Source: Streptomyces termitum (GTDB lineage Bacteria > Actinomycetota > Actinomycetes > Streptomycetales > Streptomycetaceae). From it: a stretch of DNA of 64,000 nt. Both the position numbers and the translations under genes were made by a program. Below the pieces are notes generated by a model. It made no database searches. It saw nothing but the letters and a program-made list of their open reading frames with translations, and was not told where the DNA came from. The stretch spans positions 600,013 to 664,012 of the forward strand of contig NZ_BMUL01000001.1 of assembly GCF_014650175.1 (NCBI RefSeq). Direction: 5' to 3'. Positions 52,554 through 60,793 of this stretch are shown in pieces. The first letter of the stretch is position 1. Every line of letters starts with the position of its first letter.

Positions 52554-53831
52554 ATGGACGTCATCTCTGTCATCCGGACCAAGCGGGACAAGGGCGAGCT
52601 GAGCCCCGAGCAGATCGACTGGGTCATCGACGCCTACACCCGCGGCGCGGTCGCGGACGAGCAGATGTCGGCCCTGGCCATGGCGATCCTGCTCAACGGC
52701 ATGAACCGCGACGAGATCGCCCGCTGGACGGCGGCCATGATCGCCTCCGGCGAGCGGATGAACTTCGACGCGCTCTCCCGCCCCACCGCCGACAAGCACT
52801 CCACCGGCGGCGTCGGCGACAAGATCACCCTCCCGCTCGCCCCGCTCGTCGCCGCCTGCGGCGCGGCCGTCCCGCAGCTCTCCGGCCGGGGCCTCGGCCA
52901 CACCGGCGGCACCCTCGACAAGCTGGAGTCCATCCCCGGCTGGCGCGCCCTGCTCTCCAACGAGGAGATGCTGCACGTCCTCGACACCACCGGCGCCGTC
53001 ATCTGCGCGGCGGGCGACGGCCTGGCCCCCGCCGACAAGAAGCTGTACGCGCTCCGCGACGTCACCGGCACCGTCGAGGCCATCCCGCTGATCGCCTCCT
53101 CGATCATGTCGAAGAAGATCGCCGAGGGCACCGGCTCCCTCGTCCTCGACGTCAAGGTCGGCACCGGCGCCTTCATGAAGACCATCGAGGACGCCCGCGA
53201 GCTGGCCTCCACCATGGTCGCGCTCGGCACCGACAGCGGTGTGAAGACCGTCGCGCTGCTCACCGACATGTCCACTCCGCTCGGCCTCACCGCGGGCAAC
53301 GCCCTGGAGGTCCGCGAGTCCGTCGAGGTCCTCGCCGGCGGCGGCCCGCAGGACGTCGTGGATCTCACCCTGGCCCTCGCCCGCGAGATGCTCGACGCGG
53401 CCGGGCTCAAGGACGCCGACCCGGCGAAGGCGCTCAAGGACGGCTCCGCGATGGACGTCTGGCGCCGCATGATCTCCGCCCAGGGCGGCGACCCGGACGC
53501 GGCCCTCCCGGTCGCCCGCGAGCGGCACGTGGTGACGGCCCCGTCCTCCGGCGTCCTCACCCGCCTCGACGCCTACGACATCGGCATCGCCGCCTGGCGC
53601 CTCGGCGCGGGCCGCGCCCGCAAGGAGGACCCGGTGCAGGCCGGCGCGGGCGTCGAACTGCACGCCCGCCCCGGCGACACGGTCACCGCCGGGCAGCCGC
53701 TGCTCACCCTGCACACGGACACCCCGGAGAAGTTCGACTACGCCCTCGGCTCCCTGACGTCCGCCTGGGACATCGCCCCCGAGGGCACGGACTTCAAGGC
53801 GACCCCGATCGTCCTGGACCGCATCGCGTAA
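52554..53831 (+). CDS. deoA: Thymidine (pyrimidine-nucleoside) phosphorylase
   Basis: 425 residues from ATG 52554. Starts DVISVIRTKRDKGELSPEQI; phosphate site KHSTGGVGDKITLPLAPL (about residues 82-99), RGLGHTGGTLDKLESIPGW, LIASSIMSKKIAEG and LDVKVGTGAFMK. Cleaves thymidine, deoxyuridine and possibly uridine with phosphate to base and (deoxy)ribose-1-phosphate. It follows the transporter and cytidine deaminase in order of use. Confidence 0.93.
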   Translation: MDVISVIRTKRDKGELSPEQIDWVIDAYTRGAVADEQMSALAMAILLNGMNRDEIARWTAAMIASGERMNFDALSRPTADKHSTGGVGDKITLPLAPLVAACGAAVPQLSGRGLGHTGGTLDKLESIPGWRALLSNEEMLHVLDTTGAVICAAGDGLAPADKKLYALRDVTGTVEAIPLIASSIMSKKIAEGTGSLVLDVKVGTGAFMKTIEDARELASTMVALGTDSGVKTVALLTDMSTPLGLTAGNALEVRESVEVLAGGGPQDVVDLTLALAREMLDAAGLKDADPAKALKDGSAMDVWRRMISAQGGDPDAALPVARERHVVTAPSSGVLTRLDAYDIGIAAWRLGAGRARKEDPVQAGAGVELHARPGDTVTAGQPLLTLHTDTPEKFDYALGSLTSAWDIAPEGTDFKATPIVLDRIA

Positions 53832-53867
53832 CAGCACCTCTGGCATGTGCCGCTGACACCTTCGGGT

Positions 53868-53901
53868 GAACGGGACCGGTGGACCCCCGCCGGTCCCGTT
53901 C
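53868..53901 (+). terminator. Terminator after deoA
   Basis: GAACGGGACCGG (53868-53879) pairs exactly with CCGGTCCCGTTC (53890-53901), 37 bases after the stop. Confidence 0.75.
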
Positions 53902-53941
53902 GGCATGCTGGGATCGGTGACGACCGAATGAGGAGCACACC

Positions 53942-54535
53942 ATGAGCGCACTCGCTGCCGAGCCCCACCCCGACGCGGGCAACGGCTGGGAGGACCTGGT
54001 CCGTCGCTGGGAGTCGATGGACTGGCCCGAGGGCTGCAAGGTGGAGATCATCGAGGGGATCATCACCGTGGCACCGTCACCCGCCAACCAGCACAACGGC
54101 ATCGCGGAGGAGATCCAGCGCAGGCTGTACCGGGTGATCCCGGAGGACTGGGGCATCTACCAGACCCAGGCCGTCGCCATCCCCGCGAGGGCGGGCATGT
54201 ACGTCCCCGATCTACTGGTCGCGCCCAAGGCGGCGCTGCGGGAGTCCAGCGGCCACTTCATCCCGGCGGCGGAGGCGGAGCTGGTCGTGGAGATCACCTC
54301 GCGGTCGAACGCGAACCACGACCGGATCGCGAAGGCCGCCGGCTACGCCACGGCCGGTGTGCCGCTCTACCTCCTGGTCGACCGCTGGGCGCCGGGCGGG
54401 CCGACGGTCACGCTCTACGGACAGCCCGCCTCCGACGTCTACCGGGTCCTGCGCGCCGTCCCGTTCGGCGAGAAGATCCACCTCCCCGCCCCGTTCGACC
54501 TGACCCTCGACACCGCCGAGTTCCCCTCCGCCTGA
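53942..54535 (+). CDS. Uma2-family (DUF820) restriction-endonuclease-fold protein
   Basis: 197 residues from ATG 53942 behind AGGAG. The PD-(D/E)xK-like core is YVPDLLVAP (about residue 87) and AELVVEITSRSNANHDRIAK (about 112-131) with YATAGVPLYLLVD. Many Streptomyces carry several Uma2 copies; they are often called endonucleases but no biological role is established. No methylase or toxin partner is adjacent. Confidence 0.82.
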   Translation: MSALAAEPHPDAGNGWEDLVRRWESMDWPEGCKVEIIEGIITVAPSPANQHNGIAEEIQRRLYRVIPEDWGIYQTQAVAIPARAGMYVPDLLVAPKAALRESSGHFIPAAEAELVVEITSRSNANHDRIAKAAGYATAGVPLYLLVDRWAPGGPTVTLYGQPASDVYRVLRAVPFGEKIHLPAPFDLTLDTAEFPSA

Positions 54536-54545
54536 GCCCGCCGCG

Positions 54546-54845
54546 ATGAGTTCCGGCCCTCGGGCCGGTCACCCCCTCGTGGACACCAGCCGACCCCTCG
54601 TCATGGCCCTGCCTGCCGCGCCCACCCGTGAGGAGGTCGCCCGGCTCTGTGCCGAGCTGGCCGCCGCCCCGCCGGGGGACGTGCGCTGCCGGGTCGACGC
54701 GGCGGCGGACGGGCTCGCCGCCGTCGACGCCCTGGCCCGGCTGGCGCTCGCCGCCCGCCGGGCGGGCCACCGGCTGACCTTCCACGGAGCGGGACCCGGC
54801 CTCACGGCCCTGCTCCGCCTCACCGGCCTCGATCAGGTGCTCTAG
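54546..54845 (+). CDS. STAS-domain protein
   Basis: 99 residues from ATG 54546. The C-terminal half, ALARLALAARRAGHRLTFHG followed by PGLTALLRLTGLDQVL, is the last helix-strand-helix of a STAS (anti-sigma-antagonist) fold. The usual phospho-acceptor Ser segment is replaced by DGLAAVDALARLAL, so phosphorylation control is doubtful. Its stop TAG and the stop of the convergent sigma gene share one CTAG. Confidence 0.6.
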   Translation: MSSGPRAGHPLVDTSRPLVMALPAAPTREEVARLCAELAAAPPGDVRCRVDAAADGLAAVDALARLALAARRAGHRLTFHGAGPGLTALLRLTGLDQVL

Positions 54846-55813
54846 CCGTCCAGCCGCTCCGGCAGGTCGAAGAGGGGGAACCAGCGCGGGGTGTCCAGGA
54901 AGAAGTCCATCCCGGCCACCTTCCCGTCCCGCAGCTCCAGCACGATGAGCGCCCAGGGGCTGTAGCCGCCCTCCGGGTCCGGGTGGTAGTGGGCGAAGGC
55001 CGGCGCGCCGTTGGCGACGGTCGGGACCAGCTTCGAGCCGCGGCACACGTCGCCGACGCCGAGCATCCAGCCGACGATGTTCTCGTGGCCCTGGAGCCAC
55101 AGGTCGAACGGCGGCATGGTCATGGTCGCGTCCTCGTGGAGGAGCGCGGTCAGCGCCTGCATGTCGTAGCCCTCGAAGGCCGCCACGTACCGCTCCAGGA
55201 GCGCCTGCTGCTCCTCGTCCAGCGGGTTCGCCGCGTCGGACTCGGCGGGGGCCTGCTCGGCGATGGTCGCGCGGGCCCGCTGGAGCGCGCTGTTCACCGA
55301 CGCGACGGTGGTGTCGAGGAGTTCGGCGACCTCGGCGGCCTTCCACGCGAGGACCTCGCGCAGGATGAGCACCGCGCGCTGCTTCGGCGCCAGGTGCTGG
55401 AGCGCGGCCACGAAGGCGAGCCGCACGGTCTCCCGGTGCAGCGCGGCCTCGGCCGGGTCGCCGGCGGTCGGCATCACGCGCCCGTCCGGGATCGGCTCCA
55501 GCCAGGTGATCTCCGGCTGCTTGACGAGCTGCGCCTGCGCGACGGGCGTCGGGCCGGACAGGTCCATCGGCCGGGCCCGCTTGTTGCCCGCGTTGAGCGC
55601 GTCGAGGCAGACGTTGGTGGCGATCCGGTAGAGCCAGGACCGCAGCGACGAGCGTCCCTCGAAGGAGTCGATCGCCTTCCAGGCCCGCACCATCGTGTCC
55701 TGTACCGCGTCCTCCGCCTCGAAGGAGGAACCGAGCATCCGGTAGCAGTAACCGGTCAGCTCCCTGCGGTACTTGTCGAGTTCCTCGGTCGTCGCCGTCG
55801 CGGCTTCGCTCAT
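54842..55813 (-). CDS. ECF sigma factor with C-terminal SnoaL-like domain
   Basis: 323 residues from ATG 55813 (an in-frame GTG at 55828 is possible). Region 2: LTGYCYRMLGSSFEAEDAVQ, DTMVRAWKAIDSFEGRSSLRS and WLYRIATNVCLDALN. Region 4: LQHLAPKQRAVLILREVLAW, LLDTTVASVNSALQRARA. From ~200 on, LDEEQQALLERYVAAFEGYD, LLHEDATMTMPPF and GYSPWALIVLELRDGKV form a SnoaL/NTF2-like domain, as in SigG/SigJ-type ECFs that have no classical anti-sigma and use this domain for control. Confidence 0.88.
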   Translation of the reverse strand: MSEAATATTEELDKYRRELTGYCYRMLGSSFEAEDAVQDTMVRAWKAIDSFEGRSSLRSWLYRIATNVCLDALNAGNKRARPMDLSGPTPVAQAQLVKQPEITWLEPIPDGRVMPTAGDPAEAALHRETVRLAFVAALQHLAPKQRAVLILREVLAWKAAEVAELLDTTVASVNSALQRARATIAEQAPAESDAANPLDEEQQALLERYVAAFEGYDMQALTALLHEDATMTMPPFDLWLQGHENIVGWMLGVGDVCRGSKLVPTVANGAPAFAHYHPDPEGGYSPWALIVLELRDGKVAGMDFFLDTPRWFPLFDLPERLDG

Positions 55814-55834
55814 CGGGTCACACCCCACTCACCC

Positions 55835-55862
55835 CTCACCGGCACCGGTCGGTGCCGGTGAG
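55835..55862 (-). terminator. Hairpin between L,D-transpeptidase and sigma genes
   Basis: CTCACCGGCACC pairs exactly with GGTGCCGGTGAG around GGTC; 34 bases past the transpeptidase stop and 22 before the sigma start. Confidence 0.6.
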
Positions 55863-55895
55863 AGCGAAGCTACCGCAGCGCACTGACAGCCGGGG

Positions 55896-56603
55896 TCAGG
55901 TTCCCGGCTTGCGCCCGTACACGTAGACCTCGTCGCCGTTGCGCAGGAGGTTCCAGTACGCCTTGGCGTCGGCGGGGCGCATGTTGACGCAGCCGGCCGA
56001 GCCGGGCGGGTTCCACATGGACTTGGTGACCGAGTGGAAGGCCTGGCCGCCGTCGAAGAACTGGGCGTACGGCATCGACACGTTGTAGAGCGTCGACCAG
56101 TGGTTGATGTTCCGCCAGTAGACCTTCTTGAGGCCGGTACGGGTCTCGGTGCCGTCCTTGCCGGTGCGCACCGGCACCGGGCCGTACTTCAGCTTGGCGC
56201 CGTCCTGGATCCAGGACAGCTGGCGGGTGAGGTCCACGCAGGCGATCCGGCCCTTGTTGGTCGGGCACGTGCCGGCCTTGTTCGGGGTGGTCCCGGCGGC
56301 CTTCTGCTGGAGCATCGTGTTCATCGTCTGCCAGGTCAGCGGGCCCGCGTACCCCATGGTCGGGGTGATGCCGTGGGTGCGCTGGAACTTCTGGATCGCG
56401 GTGCAGTCGGCGGCCGACTGGCGCCCGTCGACCGGGCGGCCGAGGAACTTCTCGACCTGCTTCTGGTACGGCCCCGTCGTCACGTTGCACGAGGCGGCCT
56501 GGGCCGGCGCGGCGCCGAGCACGACCGTCACCGGCACCAGGAGCGAGGTGAGGCCGGCGGCTATGCCCGCCCGCTTCCCCGCACGGCGCGTGAATCCGTT
56601 CAT
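55896..56603 (-). CDS. Secreted L,D-transpeptidase (second copy)
   Basis: 235 residues from ATG 56603, nine bases after GGGGGAG. Cleavable signal peptide ending AAPAQA (about residue 38). A peptidoglycan-binding-like helix bundle (CTAIQKFQRTHGI) precedes a YkuD domain: RIACVDLTRQLSWIQDG, FFDGGQAFHSVT and GSAGCVNMRPADAKAY. The catalytic Cys is present; the usual S-H-G-C reads S-A-G-C. Forms 3-3 peptidoglycan cross-links outside the membrane. Not a lipoprotein, unlike the copy at 33769. Confidence 0.85.
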   Translation of the reverse strand: MNGFTRRAGKRAGIAAGLTSLLVPVTVVLGAAPAQAASCNVTTGPYQKQVEKFLGRPVDGRQSAADCTAIQKFQRTHGITPTMGYAGPLTWQTMNTMLQQKAAGTTPNKAGTCPTNKGRIACVDLTRQLSWIQDGAKLKYGPVPVRTGKDGTETRTGLKKVYWRNINHWSTLYNVSMPYAQFFDGGQAFHSVTKSMWNPPGSAGCVNMRPADAKAYWNLLRNGDEVYVYGRKPGT

Positions 56604-56704
56604 GATCTTCAACTCCCCCTAGAGTCCTGTCTCCTGGGACGTCCGCGGAAGTATGTCAGTTGCGCCCGGACCGAGGATGTGACCGTACGGTCATATGCCC
56701 GTTC

Positions 56705-57964
56705 TCAGGCCGTCACCGGGAGCGGCCGCCGCGCCGCCACGCGCGCGCTGTGCGTCCCGTACAGGGTGATCGAGACGACGCCCGCGACCGCGACCAGGCC
56801 GATTCCGACCGTCCCGCCCCAGCCGCCCGCGTGGAAGGCGACCGCGCCCAGCGTGCCGCCCGCGCTGGAGCCCAGGTAGTACGCCGACTGGTAGAGCGCC
56901 GACGCCTGCGCCCGGCCCGTCTTCGCGGTCCGGCTCACCGACGACGACGCCACCGCGTGGCCCGCGAAGAAGCCGGCCGTGATGAGGACCAGGCCCGCCA
57001 GGACCGCGGCCAGCGACTCGCCGAGCGAGAGCAGCAGACCGGCGGCGGTGGTGGAGACCGCCAGGTAGAGCGCCCCGCGCCGGCCCATCCGGCCGACCAG
57101 CCGGCCGGCCGCCGCCGAGGAGGCCGTACCGACCAGGTAGACGAGGAAGACCGAGCCGACCACACCGGGCGGCAGCGAGAACGGCGCCTCGGCCAGCCGG
57201 TAGCCGATCACCGTGTACACCGCGCCGAAGACCGTCATGAACAGCGCGCCGATCCCGTACAGCCGCAGCAGCAGCGGGTCCGCCAGGTGCGCCCGCACCG
57301 TCCCGGCCAGCGCCCTCGGGTCGAGGGTGCCGGGGGTGAAGTGCCGGGCCTTCGGCAGCAGTGCCCGGAAGGCCAGCGCGCACAGCAGCGACGTCACGCC
57401 GACGGCGGCCAGACCGGCCCGCCAGCCCCACAGCTGCGCCACCCAGCCGGTGACGATCCGGCCGCTCATGCCGCCGATCGAATTGCCCGCGACGAAGAGG
57501 CCGATGGCGCCGATCAGCGCCCGGGGCCGCACCTCCTCGGCCAGGTACGCCATCGCCGAGGCCGGCAGTCCGGCCAGCGCCGCGCCCTGCACCGCCCGCA
57601 GCGCGATCAGGACCTCCAGGTTCGGCGCGAACGGCACGAGCAGCGCCACGCCGACCGCGACCGCGAGGGAGCCGGTCATCATCGCGCGCCGCCCGAAGCG
57701 CTCCGACAGCGCGCTGAGCGGCAGCACGCACAGGGCGAGCGCGCCGGTCGCGGCGGAGACGGTCCAGGAGGCGGCCGAGGCGGTGGCGCCGAACTCGGCG
57801 GAGATCGCCGGGAGGAGGGCCTGGGTGGAGTAGAGGAGCGCGAAGGCGGCGAGGCCGGCGGCGAAGAGGGCGAGGCTCATCCGGCGGTGGCCGGGGGCGC
57901 CCGGGGCGAGGCGGGTGTCGGCGGACGCGAGGGTGGCGTCCGCCTTGGTACTGGCGGAAGGCAT
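56705..57964 (-). CDS. MFS transporter (YnfM-like)
   Basis: 419 residues with twelve membrane segments. LALFAAGLAAFALLYSTQAL and LPLSALSERFGRRAMM (loop 2-3 MFS motif) open the first half; SVFLVYLVGTASSAAAGRLV with GRMGRRGALY opens the second. Close to the YnfM/arabinose-efflux-like exporters that are commonly divergent from a LysR regulator, as here. Substrate unknown. A TTGGAC-18-TACGTT promoter ends six bases before the ATG, implying a leaderless message. Confidence 0.85.
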   Translation of the reverse strand: MPSASTKADATLASADTRLAPGAPGHRRMSLALFAAGLAAFALLYSTQALLPAISAEFGATASAASWTVSAATGALALCVLPLSALSERFGRRAMMTGSLAVAVGVALLVPFAPNLEVLIALRAVQGAALAGLPASAMAYLAEEVRPRALIGAIGLFVAGNSIGGMSGRIVTGWVAQLWGWRAGLAAVGVTSLLCALAFRALLPKARHFTPGTLDPRALAGTVRAHLADPLLLRLYGIGALFMTVFGAVYTVIGYRLAEAPFSLPPGVVGSVFLVYLVGTASSAAAGRLVGRMGRRGALYLAVSTTAAGLLLSLGESLAAVLAGLVLITAGFFAGHAVASSSVSRTAKTGRAQASALYQSAYYLGSSAGGTLGAVAFHAGGWGGTVGIGLVAVAGVVSITLYGTHSARVAARRPLPVTA

Positions 57965-57970
57965 GCCACG

Positions 57971-58000
57971 AACGTAGGACGACCCGTTTCATGCGTCCAA
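57971..58000 (-). promoter_or_regulatory. Leaderless promoter of the MFS gene
   Basis: Minus strand TTGGAC (58000-57995), 18 bp, TACGTT (57976-57971), six bases, ATG 57964. Confidence 0.5.
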
Positions 58001-58034
58001 TGCATGGAACTGCTGTAATCGTTCCCATGGTGCA
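58001..58034. promoter_or_regulatory. Imperfect LysR-type operator and LysR promoter
   Basis: TGCATGGAAC (58001-58010) is mirrored by GTTCCCATGGTGCA (58021-58034), an imperfect dyad between the divergent genes. TGTAAT (58014-58019) stands seven bases before the LysR ATG 58027, so that message may also be leaderless. Confidence 0.45.
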
Positions 58035-59010
58035 TGAGTACAGGTCACAGCCTCGCCTGTCACCGAACAGTAACGAAGAAGACATGGGATCGCTGCTGGC
58101 GCCCCGGCTCGCCTACTTCGCCGCGGTCGCCCGCCACGAGCACGTCACCCGGGCCGCCGCCGAACTGGGCGTCCCCCAGTCGACGCTCTCGCGCGCCATG
58201 GTCCGGCTGGAGGACGACCTCGGGGTGGCCCTCTTCGCCCGCCGGGGCCGCACCGTCTCCCTCACCCCGGCCGGCCGCCGCTTCCTCACCGCCGCCGAGC
58301 GGGCCCTCGCCGAGGTCGAGCGGGCCGCCGACACCGTACGGGCCGACGCCGACCCCGCCGCCGGCCGGGTCGCCTTCGGCTTCCTGCACACCATGGGCTC
58401 GGAGACCGTCCCGGCCCTGATCCGGGCCTTCCGCGTCGACCACCCCCGGGTCCGCTTCACCCTGGTGCAGAACTACGGCGAGGCGATGATCGAACGGCTC
58501 CGGGCCGGCGAGCTCGACCTCTGCCTCACCTCCCCGGTCCCCGACGCCCCCGACCTGGTCGGCCGCCGCCTCGACGAGCAGCGGCTGCGGCTCGTCGTCC
58601 CCGACGACCACCGCCTCGCCGGCCGCAAGCGGGTCCGGCTCGCCGAGGCCGCCGACGAGACCTTCGTGACCCTGGAACCGGGCTACGGGCTCCGCCGCAT
58701 CACCGACGACCTGTGCGCCGAGGCCGGCTTCACGCCCCGGGTCGCCTTCGAGGGCGAGGAGGCCGAGACGCTGCGCGGCCTGGTCGCGGCCGGCCTCGGG
58801 GTGGCCCTGCTGCCGCCGCCCGCCGTGCCGCGCCCCGGCGTCGTGGAGCTGACCGTGACGGCGCCGCGCGCGGTCCGCGAGATCGGGGTGGCCTGGCTCG
58901 ACGGCCACCCGGACACCGCCCCGGTGGCCGCCTTCAAGAAGTTCCTGCTGGGCCGCCGGGGCCATCTGCTGCCCAAGGGGGCGGCGGGGGAGTCCTCAGC
59001 GCCGGCGTGA
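58027..59010 (+). CDS. LysR-family regulator
   Basis: 327 residues from ATG 58027; ATG 58084 would remove a 19-residue leader and is possible. HTH: LAYFAAVARHEHVTRAAAEL, GVPQSTLSRAMVRLEDDLGV. The effector domain has GRVAFGFLHTMGSETVPALI, LRAGELDLCLTSPVPDAPDL, and LVAAGLGVALLPPPA. It is divergent from the MFS exporter and is the natural candidate to control it. Its last 15 bases overlap the convergent hydrolase gene. Confidence 0.88.
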   Translation: MVHEYRSQPRLSPNSNEEDMGSLLAPRLAYFAAVARHEHVTRAAAELGVPQSTLSRAMVRLEDDLGVALFARRGRTVSLTPAGRRFLTAAERALAEVERAADTVRADADPAAGRVAFGFLHTMGSETVPALIRAFRVDHPRVRFTLVQNYGEAMIERLRAGELDLCLTSPVPDAPDLVGRRLDEQRLRLVVPDDHRLAGRKRVRLAEAADETFVTLEPGYGLRRITDDLCAEAGFTPRVAFEGEEAETLRGLVAAGLGVALLPPPAVPRPGVVELTVTAPRAVREIGVAWLDGHPDTAPVAAFKKFLLGRRGHLLPKGAAGESSAPA

Positions 59011-59772
59011 GCCGCCGAAGCCCGCCGCCAGCGGCATCCGCAGCCCGATCGGCGGCGGCGCGGCCATCGCGTCCGTCAGCGGCCGGGCCACCGGCCGGCC
59101 GAACAGCGCGCCGAGCGCGAAGTCGGCGGCGAGCGCCCGCACCTCGGAGGCGTACTGGCGCAGCGCGTGCCCGTCGGTGTGCACCTCGAAGCGGCACGTC
59201 TCCCGGTTCGCCTTCTTGGCGCGCACCGCGTAGCGGAAGGAGAGCTCGGGGTCGGTCGCGGCGTCGTCGGTGCCGTGCACGATCAGCACCCGGCGGCCGG
59301 TGAGCTGCCGCACCGGCTCCGGCTCGGCGGCGACGTCGTCCTCCGGCAGCCAGGGCGCGAGCGCCATCACCGCGCCGACCGCCGGATGCCCGGCGGCGCG
59401 CAGCGCGGCCCGCGCGCCCATGCCGTGGCCGACGAGGCAGACCGGTACGTCGCCGTGGCGCCGCACCGCCTCGGCGATCGCCCAGGAGGCGTCCGCCGCG
59501 AGTTCCGCGTCGGCGCCGTTCCAGCCCCGTCCCCGGTAGCGGACCACCTGGGCGAGCAGCCCGTCCGCCCGTCCGGCGCGGGCCAGTGCGCGCGCCATCG
59601 GCAGCGCGGCGGCGTGCGCGCGGGCCGACGCCCGGCGGCCCGACACCGGTTCCCCGTCCGGCAGGAGCAGCACCACGCCGCCCACCGCCGTCGCGGACCG
59701 TGAAACCCCGACAGGCCGACCGAGCCGGGGTCTCCGGCCGTCGGCGGTCCCCACGAGTGCGTACTGCGCCAT
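58996..59772 (-). CDS. Alpha/beta-hydrolase (dienelactone-hydrolase-like)
   Basis: 258 residues from ATG 59772. Opens with VVLLLPDGEPVSGRRA, has the nucleophile elbow VCLVGHGMGARAAL (about residue 115), VLIVHGTDDAATDPELS with the acid, and EVHTDGHALRQYA with the catalytic His. Intracellular, no signal peptide. Substrate unknown. 3' end overlaps the LysR gene by 15 bases. Confidence 0.75.
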   Translation of the reverse strand: MAQYALVGTADGRRPRLGRPVGVSRSATAVGGVVLLLPDGEPVSGRRASARAHAAALPMARALARAGRADGLLAQVVRYRGRGWNGADAELAADASWAIAEAVRRHGDVPVCLVGHGMGARAALRAAGHPAVGAVMALAPWLPEDDVAAEPEPVRQLTGRRVLIVHGTDDAATDPELSFRYAVRAKKANRETCRFEVHTDGHALRQYASEVRALAADFALGALFGRPVARPLTDAMAAPPPIGLRMPLAAGFGGSRRR

Positions 59773-59860
59773 GACAGAACAGTCTCAGAATCGGAGGTGT
59801 ACGGCAGTCGTACGCGCGGTCTCTGTTACGTATCGTCCTTCAGGCGAACTCCCGGGGCCC

Positions 59861-60688
59861 CTACGCGCGTTCGAAGCACTCCACCGCGCCGACCGGGACG
59901 AAGCCGCGCCGCTCGTACCAGCGGCGCGGCCAGTCGTCGGCGAGCGCGGAGAGGAAGACGGTCGCGCAGCCGGCCCCGGCGGCGAGCCGCAGCGCCGTGT
60001 CCAGGACCACCCCGGCGTGACCCTGCCGCAGGTGGGAGGCGGCCGTCACCAGGTCCTCGACCTGTGCCACCCCGGCGACCGGGTCCAGATAGAGGTCGGC
60101 CCAGGAGGCGACCTCGCCCCACTCGTCGTGGGAGGCGAGGAAGCGGACGTCGGAGGTGCCGCGCCGGCGGGCCTCGCGCCGCCCGACCAGGTCCCGGATC
60201 ACCTCCTCCCCGACGTCGGGCAGGAAGCGGCGCCAGCTCTCCGCGACGGGGCCGCTCAGGGCCGGGAGGTCCACCTCGCGGGCCCCGCCGAGTTCGGGCA
60301 CCGGGCCGGTGTGCCGCATGAGGAGCACGGTCGCGCGGGTGTACCCGGCCCGCTCCAGCGGCCCCGCGCAGGCCGCCGCGACGGCCGTGTCGAGGACGTA
60401 GACGGTCCGGTGGGGGAGGTGGGCGAGGAGTTCGTCGACCCGTCCGGGCAGGGCGTCCGGGTCGGTCGGGCCGTCCACGAGGACGTGGTTGTCGCCGTGC
60501 GAGAGCGCGTAGGCGTCGTTCAGCGCGGCGAAGCCGCCGGGGAAGTCGACGGTCCGGGCGGCCTGTCGGCGGGTGAAGGCGGACAGGAAGCCGTGGATGC
60601 GCCGGAGTTCAGCGGCGTCGCCGTCGCGGGTGCCGGTCGGGGAGGTGGTGCCGGGGTCGGGGCCGGTGGTGCCGGGGGCGGTGCTCAT
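59861..60688 (-). CDS. GNAT-family N-acetyltransferase
   Basis: 275 residues from ATG 60688. A weakly conserved N-terminal half (~150 residues, including YVLDTAVAAACAGPLERAGY) precedes a GNAT core: FLASHDEWGEVASWADLYLD, VEDLVTAASHLRQGHAGVVL (acetyl-CoA loop RQGHAG) and WYERRGFVPVG. Acceptor unknown. It is divergent from add across 105 bp that holds the add operator, so it could in principle share that control. Confidence 0.78.
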   Translation of the reverse strand: MSTAPGTTGPDPGTTSPTGTRDGDAAELRRIHGFLSAFTRRQAARTVDFPGGFAALNDAYALSHGDNHVLVDGPTDPDALPGRVDELLAHLPHRTVYVLDTAVAAACAGPLERAGYTRATVLLMRHTGPVPELGGAREVDLPALSGPVAESWRRFLPDVGEEVIRDLVGRREARRRGTSDVRFLASHDEWGEVASWADLYLDPVAGVAQVEDLVTAASHLRQGHAGVVLDTALRLAAGAGCATVFLSALADDWPRRWYERRGFVPVGAVECFERA

Positions 60689-60765
60689 CCCGGCAGCCTA
60701 GGCGGCGGTTCCGGGACCCGCACCGGAAAAACCTGGGGGCGGCGCCGGTCCCGACGAGGCGCGTT

Positions 60766-60777
60766 CTACGCGCGTAG
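60766..60777. promoter_or_regulatory. Nucleoside-regulon operator before add
   Basis: CTACGCGCGTAG is a perfect 12-bp palindrome just upstream of the -10 (TAGAGT, 60782-60787) of add. Confidence 0.7.
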
Positions 60778-60781
60778 GGGC

Positions 60782-60787
60782 TAGAGT
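60782..60787 (+). promoter_or_regulatory. -10 element of add, probably leaderless
   Basis: TAGAGT ends six bases before the ATG at 60794; no ribosome site lies between. No clear -35 seen. Confidence 0.5.
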
Positions 60788-60793
60788 GCGGCA

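Noticed and set aside
59859..59872. Another CTACGCGCGTTC match to the nucleoside-regulon palindrome
   Set aside because: It lies at the 3' end of the GNAT coding sequence (its stop and last residues), about 930 bp from add and not before a gene start; only ten of twelve bases match.
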